A stretch of 64,000 bases of DNA from Carnobacterium alterfunditum DSM 5972 (GCF_000744115.1 NZ_JQLG01000004.1:558001-622000), one strand, 5' to 3'. Numbered from the stretch's first letter, positions 1 to 8,919 are shown. Notes: generated from the letters alone by a model not told the origin. Program-made: numbers and translations.

Positions 1-40
1 TTCTTTGTTTTATCTAGCAAGTCGATTTATTTAAGCCATA

Positions 41-69
41 AAAAAAAGGCTGGACATATTCCAGCCTTT
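41..69 (-). terminator. Terminator of the copYAZ operon
   Basis: Arms AAAGGCTGG (45-53) and CCAGCCTTT (61-69) surround a 7-nt loop. On the minus strand the hairpin is followed by a run of T. It lies 8 nt beyond the copZ stop and ends the leftward copper operon. Confidence 0.9.
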
Positions 70-77
70 CTTGGTGT

Positions 78-281
78 TTATTTAACTAATTTGTAGTTTG
101 TATCGCTTAATGCTTGGATAAACGCCTTTTCATCAATCTCATTTTGGCTTTCAACGGTAGCTTGTTTCTTTTCTAAATCAACGACTACACGTTCAACACC
201 TTCAATAGCTTGGAATTTTTCAACTACTGTGCTAGCACAACCTTCACATTTCATACCTTCGATCGTCAATTCTTTTTTCAT
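78..281 (-). CDS. copZ: Copper chaperone CopZ (HMA domain)
   Basis: A 67-residue single heavy-metal-associated domain. It carries the Cu(I)-binding MxCxxC motif as GMKCEGC at residues 9-15. Such chaperones carry Cu(I) in the cytoplasm to the CopA ATPase and to the CopY repressor. It is the last gene of the leftward copY-copA-copZ operon, 38 nt after copA, and a terminator follows directly. Length and motif are typical of CopZ. The operator region upstream of copY should control it. Confidence 0.95.
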   Translation of the reverse strand: MKKELTIEGMKCEGCASTVVEKFQAIEGVERVVVDLEKKQATVESQNEIDEKAFIQALSDTNYKLVK

Positions 282-319
282 TCTTCATCGCTCCATTTCT
301 TATAATTTTTTTAACTCTT

Positions 320-2782
320 CTATTTAGAAGAAGGTTTAAATCTTTTTAAGCGCAATGCATTGATCAGTACCGAAACTGAACTAAAACTCATTGCGGCACC
401 AGCTAACATCGGATTCAATAATGGACCGCCAAAAATATGGAGCAGTCCCATAGCAATTGGAATCCCTAAAACGTTGTACCCAAATGCCCAAAATAAATTT
501 TCTTTGATATTTTTGATAGTCGCTTTACTCAATTCAACAGCAGTTGGTACATCCATCAAATCACTTCTCATCAGCACAATATCTGCCGATTCCATTGCAA
601 CATCTGTACCCGATCCAATAGCGATCCCGATATCTGCTTGAGCTAAGGCTGGAGCATCATTGATTCCATCCCCAACCATCGCAACGGTTTTTCCTTCAGC
701 TTGTAATTTTTTCACTTCATTTGCTTTTTCTTCTGGCAATACCTCACTCAAAACACGATCGATCCCGACCTGTTTTGCAATAGCTTCAGCTGTCCGTTTA
801 TTATCACCCGTGATCATTGCTACTTCTAGACCCATCTCATGCAATTTTTCGATGGCTTTCAGGCTGCTTGCTTTCACCGTGTCTGCCACGGCGATCATGC
901 CAGCTAGTTGACCATTTTTAGAGATATACATTGGCGTTTTACCTTCTCCAGCCAACGCGTCAGACGTTTTTTCTACTGCATCAAGTGCAATCCCGCGGTC
1001 GATCATTAATTTTTTATTGCCTAATAAGAGCGTTTGATTCTCAATCGTCACCTCAATGCCGTGTCCTGGGATCGCATTAAACGAGTGCGTTTTAAGAAGT
1101 ACTAATGCTTTCTTTTCTGCTCCATGAACGATGGCTTCTCCCAATGGATGTTCGGATCCTTTTTCAGCAGATGCTGCAAGAACGAGCAATTCATCTTCCG
1201 TCATTCCATTCACGGTTAGGATATCTGTCACTTCAGGTTTTCCTTCCGTGATCGTACCCGTTTTATCAAAGATGATCGTCTGGATCTTATGTGTTTTTTC
1301 TAATGCTCCACCACTTTTAATTAAAACGCCGTATTCTGCCCCTTTACCTGTTCCGACCATAATAGCGGTCGGTGTCGCTAGACCTAGTGCACATGGACAA
1401 GCAATCACTAATACAGAAATGGCGATCGTTAAAGCAAACACGCCTGATTCTCCTGCTAGATACCAAGCTGATCCAGATAAAACAGCTAGCACGATCACAA
1501 TTGGTACGAAATATCCAGAAATAATATCGGCTAGTTTGGCAATTGGCGCTTTTGAACCTTGTGCGTCTTCAACCAGCTTAATAATTTGAGCTAATGCTGT
1601 ATCTTTGCCGACTTTTGTAGCTTTGTACTGAATCGTTCCGTTTTTATTGATACTGGCTCCAATGATCGCATCGCCAATTGTTTTTTCAACCGGGATACTT
1701 TCTCCAGTCAGCATCGCTTCGTCTACTGAAGTGATCCCTTCAACAACGACCCCATCGACCGGCATTTTTTCACCTGGTTTAACGATGATGATGTCATTTA
1801 CTTGGACTTCATCAATGGCCAGTTCAACTTCTTGTTCGTTCCTTATCACTCTAGCTTTTTTAGGAGCCAACCCGATTAATTTTTTTATCGCCTCAGATGT
1901 CTTTCCTTTTGAAAGAGCTTCAAAGTATTTCCCAAGCGTGATCAATGTCAAAATAACGGCCGCAGATTCATAATAAAGATCCATCGCTATCTCCGTATTT
2001 CCTATCCATATGCCTATCGTTACAGCTAAACTATATAAGAAGGCTGCACTCGTTCCTAACGCAACAAGTGAATCCATATTGGGGTGGCCTTTGAATAGAA
2101 CCTTAAAGCCTACTATGAAGAACTCTCTGCCTAAAACTAAAACAGGCAATGTCAAAATCAATTGAATTAAAGCAAACGATCCGGCATTCATCATAGGATC
2201 GATTACTCCGGGCAAAGGCATTCCTAACATATGTCCCATTGAAATATACAGTAACGGAATGGTAAACACTGCTGATATCCAAAACCGCTGCCACATATCC
2301 TTTATATGCTGAGCTTTTTTTTCACGATCTAAGTCGATTGCATCCCCTGTTTCAATTTCTTCATGAGCTTCATAACCGGCTTCTTTAACAGCATTGGTAA
2401 GATCAGATAAGACCAATTGTTCTGGATTATATTGAACAGCCATTTTTTCTGTCGCTAAATTAACATTAGCACTCATGATGCCGGGTAATTTCCCAGCAGC
2501 TTTTTCAACTGTTTGAGCACAAGATGCACAGGTCATCCCTTCGATCACAAAGGTTTTCTTTTTGGTATCTGGTGCGACTTTATAGCCAGATTGGCTTACG
2601 GCTTCTTTGATGTCTTTATCTGTAAGACTGGCTTCATCATATTTAACATGCATTTTCTCAGTAGCTAAATTGACACTTACTTCTTTTACTCCTGTCATCT
2701 TTCTCATTGCTTTTTCAATGGTTTGAGCACAAGATGCACAACTCATACCTTCAATCTTAAATGCTTTTTCGATCAATTCCAT
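320..2782 (-). CDS. copA: Copper-translocating P1B-type ATPase CopA
   Basis: An 820-residue Cu(I) exporting ATPase of the cytoplasmic membrane. Two N-terminal HMA domains carry GMSCASC (about residues 13-19) and GMTCASC (about 82-88). Eight membrane segments follow, with the metal-selective CPC motif (ACPCALG), the phosphorylation motif DKTGTIT, the SEHPLGEA (HP) motif and the hinge GDGINDAPAL. It lies 13 nt after copY and 38 nt before copZ. Two metal-binding domains is usual for Gram-positive CopA. Export direction is inferred from the CopY/CopZ context; the homologue family is well characterised in Enterococcus hirae as CopB/CopA. Confidence 0.96.
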   Translation of the reverse strand: MELIEKAFKIEGMSCASCAQTIEKAMRKMTGVKEVSVNLATEKMHVKYDEASLTDKDIKEAVSQSGYKVAPDTKKKTFVIEGMTCASCAQTVEKAAGKLPGIMSANVNLATEKMAVQYNPEQLVLSDLTNAVKEAGYEAHEEIETGDAIDLDREKKAQHIKDMWQRFWISAVFTIPLLYISMGHMLGMPLPGVIDPMMNAGSFALIQLILTLPVLVLGREFFIVGFKVLFKGHPNMDSLVALGTSAAFLYSLAVTIGIWIGNTEIAMDLYYESAAVILTLITLGKYFEALSKGKTSEAIKKLIGLAPKKARVIRNEQEVELAIDEVQVNDIIIVKPGEKMPVDGVVVEGITSVDEAMLTGESIPVEKTIGDAIIGASINKNGTIQYKATKVGKDTALAQIIKLVEDAQGSKAPIAKLADIISGYFVPIVIVLAVLSGSAWYLAGESGVFALTIAISVLVIACPCALGLATPTAIMVGTGKGAEYGVLIKSGGALEKTHKIQTIIFDKTGTITEGKPEVTDILTVNGMTEDELLVLAASAEKGSEHPLGEAIVHGAEKKALVLLKTHSFNAIPGHGIEVTIENQTLLLGNKKLMIDRGIALDAVEKTSDALAGEGKTPMYISKNGQLAGMIAVADTVKASSLKAIEKLHEMGLEVAMITGDNKRTAEAIAKQVGIDRVLSEVLPEEKANEVKKLQAEGKTVAMVGDGINDAPALAQADIGIAIGSGTDVAMESADIVLMRSDLMDVPTAVELSKATIKNIKENLFWAFGYNVLGIPIAMGLLHIFGGPLLNPMLAGAAMSFSSVSVLINALRLKRFKPSSK

Positions 2783-2795
2783 TCACCCCTTTTTA

Positions 2796-3248
2796 TTAAC
2801 CGTTATGTTTATGATTCTGGCACTCGCATTGCCCCGGTATACAATTACATGGAACAACATCGACCGCTTCGGCTTTTTTTTGTTGTAGAAGTTCCTCTAA
2901 CATTTGAATGTCCGTATGGCTCAATGTTGCTTCCCTAACAAGATCGGCAATAGTTGTCCCAACTTTCCGATTACATAGGTGATCAAAGAAATCGCTGGTT
3001 TTACTCTTCAAGCTCTCTTCTTCAGAAATGAGTGGACTATATAAGTACTTATTGCCAACAGCTTCTGTTTTCAACATTTCTTTTTCAACTAATCGGCCGA
3101 TCAATGTTTTTATTGTTGCTTGTTTCCAATTCATTTTTTCTTTTACTATTTCTGTGATTTGTTTGCTGGTCACGGTTTGGTTCGCCCAAACTACCCGCAT
3201 GATCTCCCATTCAGCATCTGAAATATTGGGTTTGATTTTGCTGATCAT
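2796..3248 (-). CDS. copY: Copper-responsive repressor CopY (BlaI/MecI family)
   Basis: 150 residues: an N-terminal winged helix of the BlaI/MecI type (residues 1-80) and a C-terminal metal-binding tail with the CxCxxxxCxC motif, seen as CNCIPGQCEC near residues 134-143. CopY binds DNA with Zn(II) and is released when CopZ supplies Cu(I). It is the first gene of the operon, preceded by a promoter carrying two operator-like repeats, which fits autoregulation of copYAZ. Confidence 0.95.
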   Translation of the reverse strand: MISKIKPNISDAEWEIMRVVWANQTVTSKQITEIVKEKMNWKQATIKTLIGRLVEKEMLKTEAVGNKYLYSPLISEEESLKSKTSDFFDHLCNRKVGTTIADLVREATLSHTDIQMLEELLQQKKAEAVDVVPCNCIPGQCECQNHKHNG

Positions 3249-3271
3249 CGTGATTCCCTCTTTCTTTCGAC

Positions 3272-3327
3272 TACATTCGTAATCGTTTCAATGATTTAAG
3301 TTTACACTCGTAACCGTTTTTTGTCAA
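3272..3327 (-). promoter_or_regulatory. cop promoter with two CopY operator (cop box) sites
   Basis: Minus strand: -35 TTGACA (3322-3327), a 17-nt spacer and -10 TAAACT (3299-3304). Two near-identical boxes read TACGAGTGTA (3303-3312, in the spacer and -10) and TACGAATGTA (3272-3281, downstream), centres 31 bp apart. Both fit the CopY consensus TACAnnTGTA except for G at position 4. Extended similarity (ATTACGAATGT and GTTACGAGTGT) supports a repeated operator that blocks the promoter. Confidence 0.88.
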
Positions 3328-3353
3328 CAGCTAAACTCTCATCTCTATTCAAC

Positions 3354-3397
3354 AAAAAGACCGGTCATTCTACGCGAATAGAATGACCGGTCTTTTT
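3354..3397 (-). terminator. Strong bidirectional-type terminator
   Basis: Two 19-nt arms (3354-3372 and 3379-3397) are perfectly complementary around a 6-nt loop, with A/T runs at both feet. It sits downstream of the marR-ABC operon and just upstream of the cop promoter, so it insulates the two transcription units. Confidence 0.92.
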
Positions 3398-3553
3398 AAT
3401 TTCTGTTATTGTCTTTTTAAAACTAGTGATCTGGTAGATTTAAACCATTTCGTTAAGCGGACTATTATTTAAGCAAGTGCAACAAGCCTTAGTTCGATCC
3501 AAATATTAGTTACCGCTATTTCCCAATGTCAGACCAAAAAGCTAGAACAATCA

Positions 3554-4054
3554 TTAGTTTTTAACATCATTTCTTTCTTCTAAGCTTTTAAACTCATTAT
3601 TCAACGATTTCAAACCCCTTTTGAATGCCTCATTACCTATGTCCGTTAGATCGCACTGAATGATTTCATTTAAGATTGCTTTTGAAATAGCTTTTTTAGA
3701 TTGCTGACTTTTTTCAGTTAATGTGACGACCACTGCTCGCTTATCACTATCTGAGGCTACTTTTTGGATCCAACCTTGAGCTGTCAATCGATTGAGTATG
3801 GGATTCAATGTTCCGATACTCATCCCTAATCGATCACTAATATTTTTTATGAAGATATGATCTTCATCCCATAATGCTAGTAAAACAAGGTATTGAGGAA
3901 AAGTTATCCCAAATGACTTCAACGCTCTGCCGTACATTCTTGAAAATCCGTTCGAAGCTTTGTATACTTCAAAACACAACTGGTCTTCTAATGATCGGAC
4001 AAATGTCGTTTCATCCAAATAAAGCTCCCCTTCCATTAAATTGATTTTTTTCAT
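3554..4054 (-). CDS. MarR-family regulator with OhrR-like N-terminal cysteine
   Basis: 166 residues with a central MarR winged helix (FPQYLVLLALW, then the recognition region around SIGTLNPILNRL). The N-terminal helix has QLCFEVYKAS, matching the position of the redox-reactive cysteine of OhrR/MgrA regulators. It lies 12 nt after the ABC ATPase gene and is the last gene of a permease-ATPase-regulator operon, so it probably regulates that exporter. A dyad over the operon's -10 box is a likely binding site. The inducer is unknown; oxidant sensing is an inference from the cysteine. Confidence 0.82.
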   Translation of the reverse strand: MKKINLMEGELYLDETTFVRSLEDQLCFEVYKASNGFSRMYGRALKSFGITFPQYLVLLALWDEDHIFIKNISDRLGMSIGTLNPILNRLTAQGWIQKVASDSDKRAVVVTLTEKSQQSKKAISKAILNEIIQCDLTDIGNEAFKRGLKSLNNEFKSLEERNDVKN

Positions 4055-4066
4055 CTTGAACTAAGA

Positions 4067-4744
4067 TTAGTCGGATTCTCTTAATGTTAAAATACCATCC
4101 TGCATAACATACACTTTATCACACTGACTGATCAATCGTTCATCGTGAGTAACCATTATTGTGGCTTTTTTCTTACTTTTCGTTTCGCGTGCTAATATTC
4201 CAACTACTTCAAATGCCTTTTCAGAATCTAAACTAGCTGTTGGCTCATCTGCTAAAATGACAGATGGATCATGATATAAAGCTCTAGCGATAGCTACACG
4301 TTGACGCTCTCCACCTGATAAATCGCTAGGATATTTGTCTTTCAAATCAAGAATGCCTAGTTCCTCTAGTAATTTTTCTTGTTTTTCTTTATCTACTTTT
4401 GACTTTTCGACTTTATTCACCAAATTTAGTTGGTCTTTTACCGTTAAAAAAGGAACCAGATTGGATGCTTGTAAAATAAATCCAATCTCTTTGAAGCGCA
4501 AAGCAGCTCGTTTTTTTTCAATAACGTTGCTGAATGGTTTTTCATTTATCTTAACAGTGCCTTTTGAAGGCATCTGTAAACCTCCGATAATCGTCAAAAG
4601 TGTACTTTTCCCTGAACCGCTTGGGCCAATAATGGCAATGAATTCTCCTTCTTCTATAGAAAAAGAGGTGTCTTTCAATGCATCTACTCGTTTATGTCCT
4701 TCACCAAACGAACGACTTACGTTTTCCAATTCGATTAATTTCAT
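4067..4744 (-). CDS. ABC exporter ATPase (LolD/HrtA type)
   Basis: 225-residue nucleotide-binding subunit of a MacB/FtsX-type transporter. Walker A GPSGSGKST (about residues 40-48), signature LSGGERQ (about 142-148), Walker B VILADEPT and the switch histidine in VTHDE are all present. The resemblance is to LolD/MacB and HrtA ATPases. It lies 18 nt after the permease gene with a strong RBS. Related pairs export haem, lipoproteins or peptides; substrate is not evident here. Confidence 0.9.
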   Translation of the reverse strand: MKLIELENVSRSFGEGHKRVDALKDTSFSIEEGEFIAIIGPSGSGKSTLLTIIGGLQMPSKGTVKINEKPFSNVIEKKRAALRFKEIGFILQASNLVPFLTVKDQLNLVNKVEKSKVDKEKQEKLLEELGILDLKDKYPSDLSGGERQRVAIARALYHDPSVILADEPTASLDSEKAFEVVGILARETKSKKKATIMVTHDERLISQCDKVYVMQDGILTLRESD

Positions 4745-4762
4745 ATCTCGTGTTCCTCCTTT

Positions 4763-5854
4763 TTATCCGATTGCTTTCAGTGGATCGATTTTAACAACCG
4801 TTCTTACTGAGAACAATGCTCCTAAAACAGCTATTATTATCAGTAGCGCTGTTATTCCTGCAATAAACAACCCATTTGTAGTGTAAGGGACCGCTGTCGG
4901 AAGAACAAGGGATGTGATAAGCGTTAAAATCAAACCTATTCCGACCCCGATAGTAGACAATAAGAATGTTTGTGCTACAACTGACTTCGCTATATAGCCT
5001 GAAGAAATTCCTTGGGCTTTCATAACGCCAAACATACTCGTTTTTTGTAAAGTCAATACATAAATAAAGATTCCAATAACGACTGCTGCGATCACAATCA
5101 AGAAACCGATCATTAAGCCGAATGTCAATACTTGAGCGTTATACCCAGGTATTTTTAAAATATAGTCTCCAATAGAATAAGCGGCTAATTTTTCGGAATC
5201 TGCTACCACTTCGTCAAAAGATTCTGCTGCATCGCGAACCACTACTGCACTGATTCGACCATTGGCTGAATCATCAGTTGCTTCAAAGCGTACTTCTTGG
5301 TAGGCAGCAATCGTAGTATATAAAACAGGTGCCACACTGAACTTAGCATTTTCAGTAAACCCCACTACTTCCACTTCTTTATCGCTTCCAGCAAGTTGAA
5401 TAGTATCTTCTAATTCAATACCAGTTTCTTCTTTCAAGCTGATGTCAGCCACAACTTCATCATTATTTTCAAATGCTCGCCCATCGATAACTTCAGGCAT
5501 AATAAATTCATCTGCATCGACTCCAAAAAAAGTAACATTGATTTTCGCTGCTTCGCCTGTTTCGCCTGCTTTTCTAATTACACTAGGCGCTAACCCTAGC
5601 AAAGCTGTTTCATCTGCTCTGACTTTACCTGCCTGTTCAAAGGTCATCATTGACATATTGATGTTGGTATTTGATTCATCGGTTAGAACAATGGCATCAG
5701 CTTCCCATTTATCCACACTTGTCCGATTATCTTGTGCTAATCCATACGCTAATCCGGTCAAAAAATAAACCAAATAAGATACTAATACCATGACCCCAAT
5801 AATCAAAGCGAATCTGGTTTTTGAATGTTTAATTTCTTTCCATGCTAAAAACAT
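4763..5854 (-). CDS. FtsX-type ABC exporter permease (HrtB/DevC-like)
   Basis: 363 residues. One N-terminal membrane segment (about 15-37) is followed by an extracellular MacB_PCD-like domain (about 45-235). Three C-terminal segments then form the FtsX core (about 240-360). This topology is that of HrtB/DevC permeases working as dimers with the ATPase encoded 18 nt downstream. The start ATG has AGGAGG in front of it. Opening residues (FLAWKEIKHSKTRF) resemble haem-exporter HrtB proteins, but haem export is only a possibility. Confidence 0.85.
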   Translation of the reverse strand: MFLAWKEIKHSKTRFALIIGVMVLVSYLVYFLTGLAYGLAQDNRTSVDKWEADAIVLTDESNTNINMSMMTFEQAGKVRADETALLGLAPSVIRKAGETGEAAKINVTFFGVDADEFIMPEVIDGRAFENNDEVVADISLKEETGIELEDTIQLAGSDKEVEVVGFTENAKFSVAPVLYTTIAAYQEVRFEATDDSANGRISAVVVRDAAESFDEVVADSEKLAAYSIGDYILKIPGYNAQVLTFGLMIGFLIVIAAVVIGIFIYVLTLQKTSMFGVMKAQGISSGYIAKSVVAQTFLLSTIGVGIGLILTLITSLVLPTAVPYTTNGLFIAGITALLIIIAVLGALFSVRTVVKIDPLKAIG

Positions 5855-5934
5855 GTTGAATCCTCCTCTTAAAATAGCTATTTCTTTTAAAATAATGAAC
5901 TAAATTGCTTGTTTTATGTATGCAATCCACCCCA

Positions 5935-5984
5935 ATAATATATCTCACACGATATATTATACAGCAAATAAAATGCATTGTATA
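5935..5984 (-). promoter_or_regulatory. Promoter and inverted-repeat operator of the ABC exporter operon
   Basis: Minus strand: -35-like TATACA (5979-5984), a 17-nt spacer and perfect -10 TATAAT (5956-5961). A dyad with 10-nt arms (5935-5944 ATAATATATC, 5951-5960 GATATATTAT, 6-nt spacer) overlaps the -10 box. This is typical of a MarR-family repressor site and is probably bound by the MarR protein of the same operon. Confidence 0.75.
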
Positions 5985-6016
5985 TTTTTTAATTATTATT
6001 TCCCACTCTTTTTTCT

Positions 6017-6652
6017 CTAATTTTCCGTCTTCTTTTTCGTCCGATTTTTGTGCTGCTTTAGTAACTCTATAAAGTGATCTGTGAAGCTGGCTGTAAATCC
6101 CCATAATGTGTGTTCATTCAAAGTATAGAATGGTACAGCATGCTTTCCTTGCTTCCAGTTGTATTTCTCACCTCCTGGTATCAGGTCAAAAGGGAAATCT
6201 TTTTCATGTTCTAATTTTACGTTGGCACTATAATAAATAGGTTTGTGAGCTAAAAAATAAGTTAGCGGAACGGTATATAGTTTCTCTACTTCTTCATTAA
6301 ATTGGATATCTTCTAGCTTGATATTTTTAAGTTCTCCCACAAAAGCTCGAATAACCACTTGCTCATTCACAATGTAATCCATTTCGCCTAAAATTTGGAT
6401 GGTTTCTCTTGAAATAGTCAATTCTTCCATTGTTTCACGAATAGCTGCCTCTTTATACGTTTCACCCGCTTCTACTCTTCCACCAGGAAAAGACGTTTCG
6501 CCCGGTTGAGAGATTTTTTTACTGCGTATTTCATATAAAAGATGGATTTCGTCATCAACTTTTATCAAAGGGATCAGCACTGCAAAATGACGTTGCTTAC
6601 TGATTGGTTTTACTTCATGGTGCTCCAACATATCATTTATATCTTCTAACAT
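6017..6652 (-). CDS. Nudix hydrolase, probable CoA diphosphatase
   Basis: 211 residues. The Nudix box GGRVEAGETYKEAAIRETMEEL begins near residue 57 and has the canonical G, E, RE and EE residues. The stretch before it (RSKKISQPGETSFPGG) resembles the extra signature of CoA-pyrophosphatase-type Nudix enzymes (NudL/YeaB), which split CoA into phosphopantetheine and 3',5'-ADP. It is monocistronic and divergent from the aminotransferase gene. Start supported by GAGGAG upstream. Confidence 0.82.
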   Translation of the reverse strand: MLEDINDMLEHHEVKPISKQRHFAVLIPLIKVDDEIHLLYEIRSKKISQPGETSFPGGRVEAGETYKEAAIRETMEELTISRETIQILGEMDYIVNEQVVIRAFVGELKNIKLEDIQFNEEVEKLYTVPLTYFLAHKPIYYSANVKLEHEKDFPFDLIPGGEKYNWKQGKHAVPFYTLNEHTLWGFTASFTDHFIELLKQHKNRTKKKTEN

Positions 6653-6693
6653 TATTATTTCTCCTCTATATTACATCTTTTAATTTATTTTAA

Positions 6694-6722
6694 TTGATCA
6701 GATTGTCATACATTCATATAAT
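6694..6722 (+). promoter_or_regulatory. Promoter of the class IV aminotransferase gene
   Basis: -35 TTGATC (6694-6699), exact 17-nt spacer, -10 TATAAT (6717-6722). The gene starts 79 nt downstream with AAAGGGAG as RBS. Confidence 0.75.
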
Positions 6723-6800
6723 TCTTGCTAATTCTACAATGAGTTCATTACAATAGAAGAAACAAATCAACTCATTCTTTCATACAAAAGGGAGATCATT

Positions 6801-7634
6801 ATGGAACAAGTAGAAGAAAGCTTTTATTTTATAAACGACCAAAAAACACCTGTAGAGGATACCACTGTTTTTAACCAATTGGAAGGGAAAACGATTTATG
6901 AAGTTATCCGCGTTCAACAAGGGATCGCTCTTTTTTTAGAAGATCATTTAGAACGGTTCAAAGCTTCCGCTGCTGCTACAGATTTGTTTTTGAAAGATTC
7001 AGATGCTGCGATAACGCAGCGTATTTACCAACTGATTTCAATAAACCAGGTTACCCATAAAAATATCAAACTTATTTTGAACGCTTCAAAAGGATTATTG
7101 ATTTTTTTCACAAAAACCGTTTACCCACCACAAGCTTATTATCTAAACGGTATGCATACGACCTTATTTAAAATGGAAAGAACCGATCCAACCATCAAGA
7201 CTTTGCGCAATGATTATCAGAAAGCCGTTTTAGCTGAGCGAGAAAAACAGCAGGCCTATGAAGTGTTGCTCGTTGATCAAACCGACCATGTGACAGAGGG
7301 CAGCCGTTCAAATTTGTTTATTGTCAAAAACAATAAGTTATATACGTCTCCTGCCAAAAATGTACTACTTGGTATTGTTCGAAAAAAAACATTGGCATTA
7401 TGTGCAATGTTAGGTCTTGAAGTCATAGAAGAAAACATTTCTGTCTCAAAATTAGTTGAAATTGATGGAGCTTTTATTACAGGAACCGGAAATAACATTC
7501 TGCCTATCCAATCAATTGGAGATCTAACTTTACACTCTACCAACAATCCGATCATTAAAGCCTTGATGAGCGAGTATACGAATCTTGTTGCAACGTATAT
7601 CAATGAGCATCAGGCTATTGATCCGCTCATTTAA
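6801..7634 (+). CDS. Class IV PLP-dependent aminotransferase (or ADC lyase)
   Basis: 277 residues, fold-type IV. A PLP lysine candidate is K133 in TIKTLRNDYQ, followed by the EVLLVD strand and the EGSRSNLF motif (about residues 166-173) that binds the cofactor phosphate side. The family holds branched-chain aminotransferases, D-amino-acid aminotransferases and 4-amino-4-deoxychorismate lyase. The length fits the last two better than BCAT (about 340-360). No folate or amino-acid genes adjoin it, so substrate cannot be fixed. Confidence 0.8.
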   Translation: MEQVEESFYFINDQKTPVEDTTVFNQLEGKTIYEVIRVQQGIALFLEDHLERFKASAAATDLFLKDSDAAITQRIYQLISINQVTHKNIKLILNASKGLLIFFTKTVYPPQAYYLNGMHTTLFKMERTDPTIKTLRNDYQKAVLAEREKQQAYEVLLVDQTDHVTEGSRSNLFIVKNNKLYTSPAKNVLLGIVRKKTLALCAMLGLEVIEENISVSKLVEIDGAFITGTGNNILPIQSIGDLTLHSTNNPIIKALMSEYTNLVATYINEHQAIDPLI

Positions 7635-7677
7635 TTAAAAAATCAATTTTAAAAATCAGACTTTGTCCGACAAACTG

Positions 7678-7716
7678 AAGAAGCCAAGATCACAAACCGT
7701 GATTTTGGCTTCTTCT
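7678..7716. terminator. Terminator between convergent genes
   Basis: Arms of 17 nt (7678-7694 and 7700-7716) pair with one G-T wobble around a 5-nt loop. It lies between the rightward aminotransferase and the leftward ThrE-type gene and can serve both. Confidence 0.7.
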
Positions 7717-7723
7717 ATAGGAT

Positions 7724-8161
7724 CTAGTCTGCTTTTTTCATATACTGGACTCTTGTTATTACTTTAAAAATCGTATCCATAGTAAAAATAGCCAATGCAA
7801 TCATCCCTGCTACTTGCATCGTATTTTGCAGATGCCCCTGTGCTAATGCATTATTGCCTTGAATAAATTCATAGACTGTCAAATACATACCTGAGCCTGG
7901 AACTAATGGATAAAAACCAGGTAAAAAGAAAATCGTTACTGGAACTTTAAATATCCGCGAGAAAACATGTGATAGGGTAGAGATCACTAACCCTGAAATA
8001 TATGTAGCTAAAACAGATCCTAGTAATCCAATACAAAGTAAATAAGCTCCCCAGCCCACAGCTCCTACAATGGCTGCTGAAAAAATATGTTTTTTTGGGG
8101 CTTCCAAAATTATAGTAGCTGCCAAAACTGCTAGAAAAGCTCCTATGATTTGACTGATCAA
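7724..8161 (-). CDS. Threonine/serine exporter, C-terminal-type subunit (ThrE_2/YjjB-like)
   Basis: 145 residues, almost wholly hydrophobic with about four to five membrane segments. It corresponds to the second half of ThrE (DUF3815/YjjB). The start is TTG and overlaps the stop of the upstream partner by 4 nt (TTGA), a sign of translational coupling. Together the two proteins would form a split ThrE-type amino-acid or small-acid exporter (compare YjjP/YjjB of E. coli, linked to succinate export). Substrate unknown. Confidence 0.85.
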   Translation of the reverse strand: MISQIIGAFLAVLAATIILEAPKKHIFSAAIVGAVGWGAYLLCIGLLGSVLATYISGLVISTLSHVFSRIFKVPVTIFFLPGFYPLVPGSGMYLTVYEFIQGNNALAQGHLQNTMQVAGMIALAIFTMDTIFKVITRVQYMKKAD

Positions 8162-8919
8162 TACAATGCACCTCCAATAACAAGTCCGATCGCAACTCCC
8201 AAAGCAATGGACAAGGCTACTACAAATGCCTCTAGAGCTTTAGCCCCGCCAGACATGTAATCCCCTTGTAACGTATCTCGGATCGCATTCGTAATAGCTG
8301 TTCCTGGTACTAATGGCATGATCGTACCTATTATTACTATATTCATATTGACTGTTGGGAAAATAAAGGACTGCATCAATACCGCACCTACTGATATAAC
8401 AGCAGATGATAAAACATTTCGTACAAATGATCCCATATCTAATTTTTTTTCACCTTTTAGTACTAGGGCCAATAAACCGCCGTTGATTCCAGCAGCAAGT
8501 ATTTCAAAAAAACCGCCACCTAATAATAATGCAAAAGAAGCCGTTAAAGCTGCTGTAGCAATATCTTTGTAGAGCCGTTTATACTGTACTTCCCCAATAC
8601 TCTGCAAGGCCGCATACGCCTCTGGAATCGTTATTTTCTCACTGGTCAATTGGCGCGAAATAGTATTTACTTTGGTAATATTGTTTAAATTTATATCTCG
8701 TATGCTGATCCGTTTGACGATCGTGATTGGGTCATCGATACTAGGGTCATCTAAAGTAGCAACTAGTCCCGTTGTCATTGCTAATGCTTCGGTTGTTTCA
8801 AATTTTGATGTTTTTAAAATACGATTCATCGTGTCTTCTACACGATAGGTTTCAGCGTTACTTTCTAACATGATTTTCCCTGCTAGTATAGCCGTATCCA
8901 TTAATGTTTTGTAATCCAT
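8158..8919 (-). CDS. Threonine/serine exporter, N-terminal-type subunit (ThrE_1/YjjP-like)
   Basis: 253 residues: a soluble N-terminal region (1-115) with family-typical stretches (LDTAILAGKIMLESNAETYRVE-like start, AGLVATLDDP-like strand), then about five membrane segments with the PLVPGTAITNAIRD motif typical of DUF1212/ThrE_1. It is first of a two-gene operon with the 145-residue partner, overlapping by 4 nt. Genes upstream are in a separate unit ended by a terminator at 9092-9115. Confidence 0.87.
   Translation of the reverse strand: MDYKTLMDTAILAGKIMLESNAETYRVEDTMNRILKTSKFETTEALAMTTGLVATLDDPSIDDPITIVKRISIRDINLNNITKVNTISRQLTSEKITIPEAYAALQSIGEVQYKRLYKDIATAALTASFALLLGGGFFEILAAGINGGLLALVLKGEKKLDMGSFVRNVLSSAVISVGAVLMQSFIFPTVNMNIVIIGTIMPLVPGTAITNAIRDTLQGDYMSGGAKALEAFVVALSIALGVAIGLVIGGALY

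Noticed and set aside
320..2294. Several long frames antisense to copA (for example 1131-1589, 1647-1973 plus strand)
   Set aside because: They lack RBS and family motifs, and lie opposite a clearly conserved gene; they are codon shadows.
5829..6104. A 91-codon minus frame overlapping the 3' end of the Nudix gene and the exporter promoter
   Set aside because: Its sequence is low-complexity, it lacks an RBS, and it crosses a promoter and operator; the Nudix frame explains the region.
7947..8207. An 86-codon frame inside the ThrE_2-type gene
   Set aside because: Out of frame with a well-supported membrane protein and without a start signal.
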